From an uncultured Bacteroidota bacterium (GTDB taxonomy: Bacteria; Bacteroidota; Bacteroidia; 2-12-FULL-35-15): 8,942 nucleotides of DNA. Position numbers and translations under genes: made by a program. Position 1 is the first letter of the stretch. Each line of letters begins with the position of its first letter. The stretch covers positions 1-8,942 of the forward strand of contig CAILDT010000347.1 of assembly GCA_903833025.1 (NCBI GenBank), in the 5' to 3' direction. Positions 8,147 to 8,942 of the stretch are shown here, one piece after another. Below the pieces are notes generated by a model that worked only from the letters and a program-made list of their open reading frames with translations, was not told the DNA's origin and made no database searches.

Positions 8147-8508
8147 GGGGTCGTACGGTTTTGACAGCGAGTGCGATTTTTATGTAAGCAGGTCGTGTGT
8201 TGTTAATATGGCACGTTAATCCTAATTTTCAAATTTCATCTGGCGAGTCTAACTACGCTATGGCTGCTTAAAACTAAGTTTTAAGTGCCTTTGTTTCCGG
8301 AGAAGCTTTGGTCTTCTGCGTCTCCTGTGAAGCATCACAAACGAAGAAATAGTTGCGAAAAGCTTCGGTTCGCAATGAGATAAAGAAGATAAGTAAACCT
8401 TTTGGCTGGCGGATTTGCCTAAGTTTAACGAAAATTAAAAGTCTGATAAACTTGTAGAAAGCATCTTAATTCCTTGTTTGGACGAGAGTTCGAATCTCTC
8501 CGACTCCA
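8147..8508 (+). ncRNA. ssrA: Transfer-messenger RNA (tmRNA)
   Basis: tmRNA rescues stalled ribosomes together with SmpB: it enters as an alanyl-tRNA mimic and then serves as template for a degradation tag. The 5' end GGGGTCG pairs over seven positions with CGACTCC at 8501-8507, including the G3-U70 wobble that alanyl-tRNA synthetase reads. The T-arm is GAGAG-TTCGAAT-CTCTC and the conserved 5' segment ACGGTTTTGACAG is present. The discriminator is A8508; the 3' CCA is not fully encoded and must be added after transcription. The order is the usual one-piece form, with 362 encoded bases. The tag reading frame is at 8242-8271. The gene has its own -7 box and a strong terminator four bases downstream, so it appears to be an independent unit. 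Confidence 0.97.
8242..8271 (+). other. tmRNA proteolysis-tag reading frame
   Basis: The resume codon GGC opens a nine-codon frame that ends in TAA and encodes GESNYAMAA. With the alanine carried by tmRNA itself, the tag added to stalled proteins is AGESNYAMAA. The ending in small residues (AMAA) is the usual signal for ClpXP-type proteases, and the overall form resembles tags of other Bacteroidota (the GENNYALAA type). Confidence 0.93.
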
Positions 8509-8512
8509 CTTT

Positions 8513-8548
8513 AAAAGGGAAGAATACAAATAGTATTCTTCCCTTTTT
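8513..8548 (+). terminator. Rho-independent terminator of ssrA
   Basis: The arms at 8513-8527 and 8533-8547 form a perfect 15-bp stem closed by a five-base AAATA loop, and the stem ends in a run of five T (8544-8548). The A-run at the start of the left arm (8513-8516) would act as a T-run on the other strand, so it may stop transcription from both sides. Confidence 0.93.
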
Positions 8549-8572
8549 ATTTACAAAAATGTATTTAAATAA

Positions 8573-8600
8573 TTATGAATTATGAGTTATGAATTATGAG
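8573..8600. repeat. Tandem 14-bp duplication TTATGAATTATGAG
   Basis: Two identical, directly adjacent 14-base copies (8573-8586 and 8587-8600). Each is itself made of two near-copies of TTATGA. AT-rich tracts of this kind are familiar in Bacteroidota intergenic DNA; no function can be assigned. Confidence 0.85.
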
Positions 8601-8619
8601 TTTGTAAGTATTCAAAATA

Positions 8620-8647
8620 ACATTGAAGGTGATAACACCTTCAATGT
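8620..8647. repeat. Perfect 12-bp hairpin with four-base loop
   Basis: ACATTGAAGGTG (8620-8631) and its exact complement (8636-8647) flank the loop ATAA. Neither strand has a strong T-run after the stem: plus continues CGGAAAAAAG, minus continues TATTTTGAA. It could be a weak terminator for minus-strand transcription coming from the right, a protein-binding palindrome, or a remnant of a mobile element. Confidence 0.75.
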
Positions 8648-8686
8648 CGGAAAAAAGTACAGTAACGAAATTTCAGAGAATTTTCA

Positions 8687-8791
8687 TTTTTCGCCAACCT
8701 GTAAGTGCAGATTGTCGGCAAAACTTTCTTTTTCGCCAACCTGCAAGTGCAGATAGGTAGAAAAGACTTCTTTTTCGCCAACCTGTAAGTG
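8687..8791. repeat. 42-bp-period tandem array, 2.5 copies
   Basis: A 26-base core starting TTTTTCGCCAACCTG occurs at 8687-8712 and 8729-8754 with one difference. Its first 21 bases recur at 8771-8791. The copies are spaced exactly 42 bases apart, and the 16-base linkers match each other at only about half their positions. The third copy breaks off after GTAAGTG. Read on the minus strand the core gives repeated TGWRK peptides, but this probably just reflects the repeat. Confidence 0.85.
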
Positions 8792-8942
8792 TCGGATGGG
8801 CAACAACATATAACAAGGTGGAGATTTCGGACAAATTGAGCATAGTATTTCGGTTTAAAGTGAGCAGTGCATTTCGGAGCAAACTGAGCACCCCATTTCG
8901 GAGCAAATTGAGCACCTGTTAATAATCTAAAAGAAGTTACGA
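8790..8942. mobile_element. Probable terminal region of an IS21-family-like element running off the right edge
   Basis: From 8824 inward lie four spaced copies of a CGG-n(4-5)-AAA-n-TGAGCA repeat. This resembles the multiple transposase-binding repeats at IS21-family ends (pattern CCG...AAA.TGAGCC read inward from the terminus), so the body of the element should lie to the right. The outer boundary is set at the TG of 8790-8791, where the third 42-bp repeat stops matching its sisters; IS21-family elements normally begin with TG. The following TCGGA echoes the inner repeats. No istA or istB coding sequence is in the window and neither the second end nor a target duplication can be seen, so both family and boundary are inferred. 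Confidence 0.45.
8824..8918. repeat. Four direct repeats of about 24 bp
   Basis: Copies begin at ATTTCGG at 8824, 8847, 8871 and 8895, spaced 23, 24 and 24 bases. The two right-hand copies differ at one position in their first 20 bases (ATTTCGGAGCAAACTGAGCA against ATTTCGGAGCAAATTGAGCA). The second is more diverged (CGGTTTAAAGTGAGCA) and the first lacks one base. Such regularly phased copies look like protein-binding sites. Confidence 0.88.

Larger units (their letters stand above)
8549..8942. other. Gene-free, repeat-rich stretch
   Basis: I find no credible gene here. The only longer open frame (minus strand, 8673-8915) is made of the 42-bp and 24-bp repeats read through and has no recognisable domain. 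The stretch contains a 14-bp tandem duplication, a perfect 12-bp hairpin, a 42-bp-period array and a 24-bp-period array, listed separately. Confidence 0.7.

Noticed and set aside
8687..8791. CRISPR array
   Set aside because: The linkers are only 16 bases and partly similar to each other, there are fewer than three full copies, and no cas gene is present.
8673..8915. 80-residue minus-strand open frame with repeated TGWRK and LLRN motifs
   Set aside because: Its peptide repeats are read-through of the 42-bp and 24-bp DNA repeats, the composition is odd and no domain is seen. Repeat periods divisible by three keep the frame open by chance.
8480..8942. ssrA 3' end as an integrase attachment site with a downstream duplicate
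   Set aside because: The T-arm/acceptor sequence of ssrA is not repeated in the remaining bases and there is no integrase gene in the window.

Overview
The window looks like chromosomal DNA of a member of the Bacteroidota. The evidence is AT-rich coding sequence without obvious Shine-Dalgarno sites, two copies of the Bacteroidota-type -7 promoter box (TATCTTTG), a Bacteroidota-style tmRNA tag (GESNYAMAA), and a surface protein with the N-terminal domain and SDTATYA-type repeats common in that phylum. The genus cannot be told from this stretch.

Layout, left to right. (1) Bases 1-2021 encode a secreted fibre-like protein, cut at its 5' end by the window edge. It carries seven YadA-type head repeats, a peptidase S74 (endosialidase chaperone) domain and a C-terminal coiled coil. 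(2) A GT2 glycosyltransferase lies at 2109-3116. (3) dnaE, the replicative DNA polymerase III alpha subunit, lies at 3204-6800; its PHP domain keeps a full set of metal ligands. (4) Convergent to dnaE, and overlapping it by 4 bases at the stop codons, is a minus-strand dehydrogenase of the LYS1 / lysine-ketoglutarate reductase type (6797-8002). (5) A 144-base divergent intergenic region (8003-8146) holds a -7 box for each flanking gene and, between them, a 20-base-arm imperfect inverted repeat. (6) ssrA (tmRNA) lies at 8147-8508 and is followed by a perfect 15-bp hairpin terminator. (7) The last ~390 bases hold no convincing gene. They are a patchwork of repeats: a 14-bp tandem duplication, a 12-bp perfect hairpin, a 42-bp-period array, and a 24-bp-period array that resembles the transposase-binding repeats at the ends of IS21-family elements. 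An IS element probably continues beyond the right edge.

The genes do not form one pathway. The two left-hand genes could be a surface-structure pair (fibre plus glycosyltransferase), but this rests only on adjacency. dnaE and ssrA are housekeeping genes. I did not find a defence system, a CRISPR array or a new multi-gene system. The places most worth a second look are the layered repeats at 8570-8942, the inverted repeat between the divergent promoters, the near-leaderless promoter of the LYS1-like gene, and the YadA-head plus S74 fibre protein.
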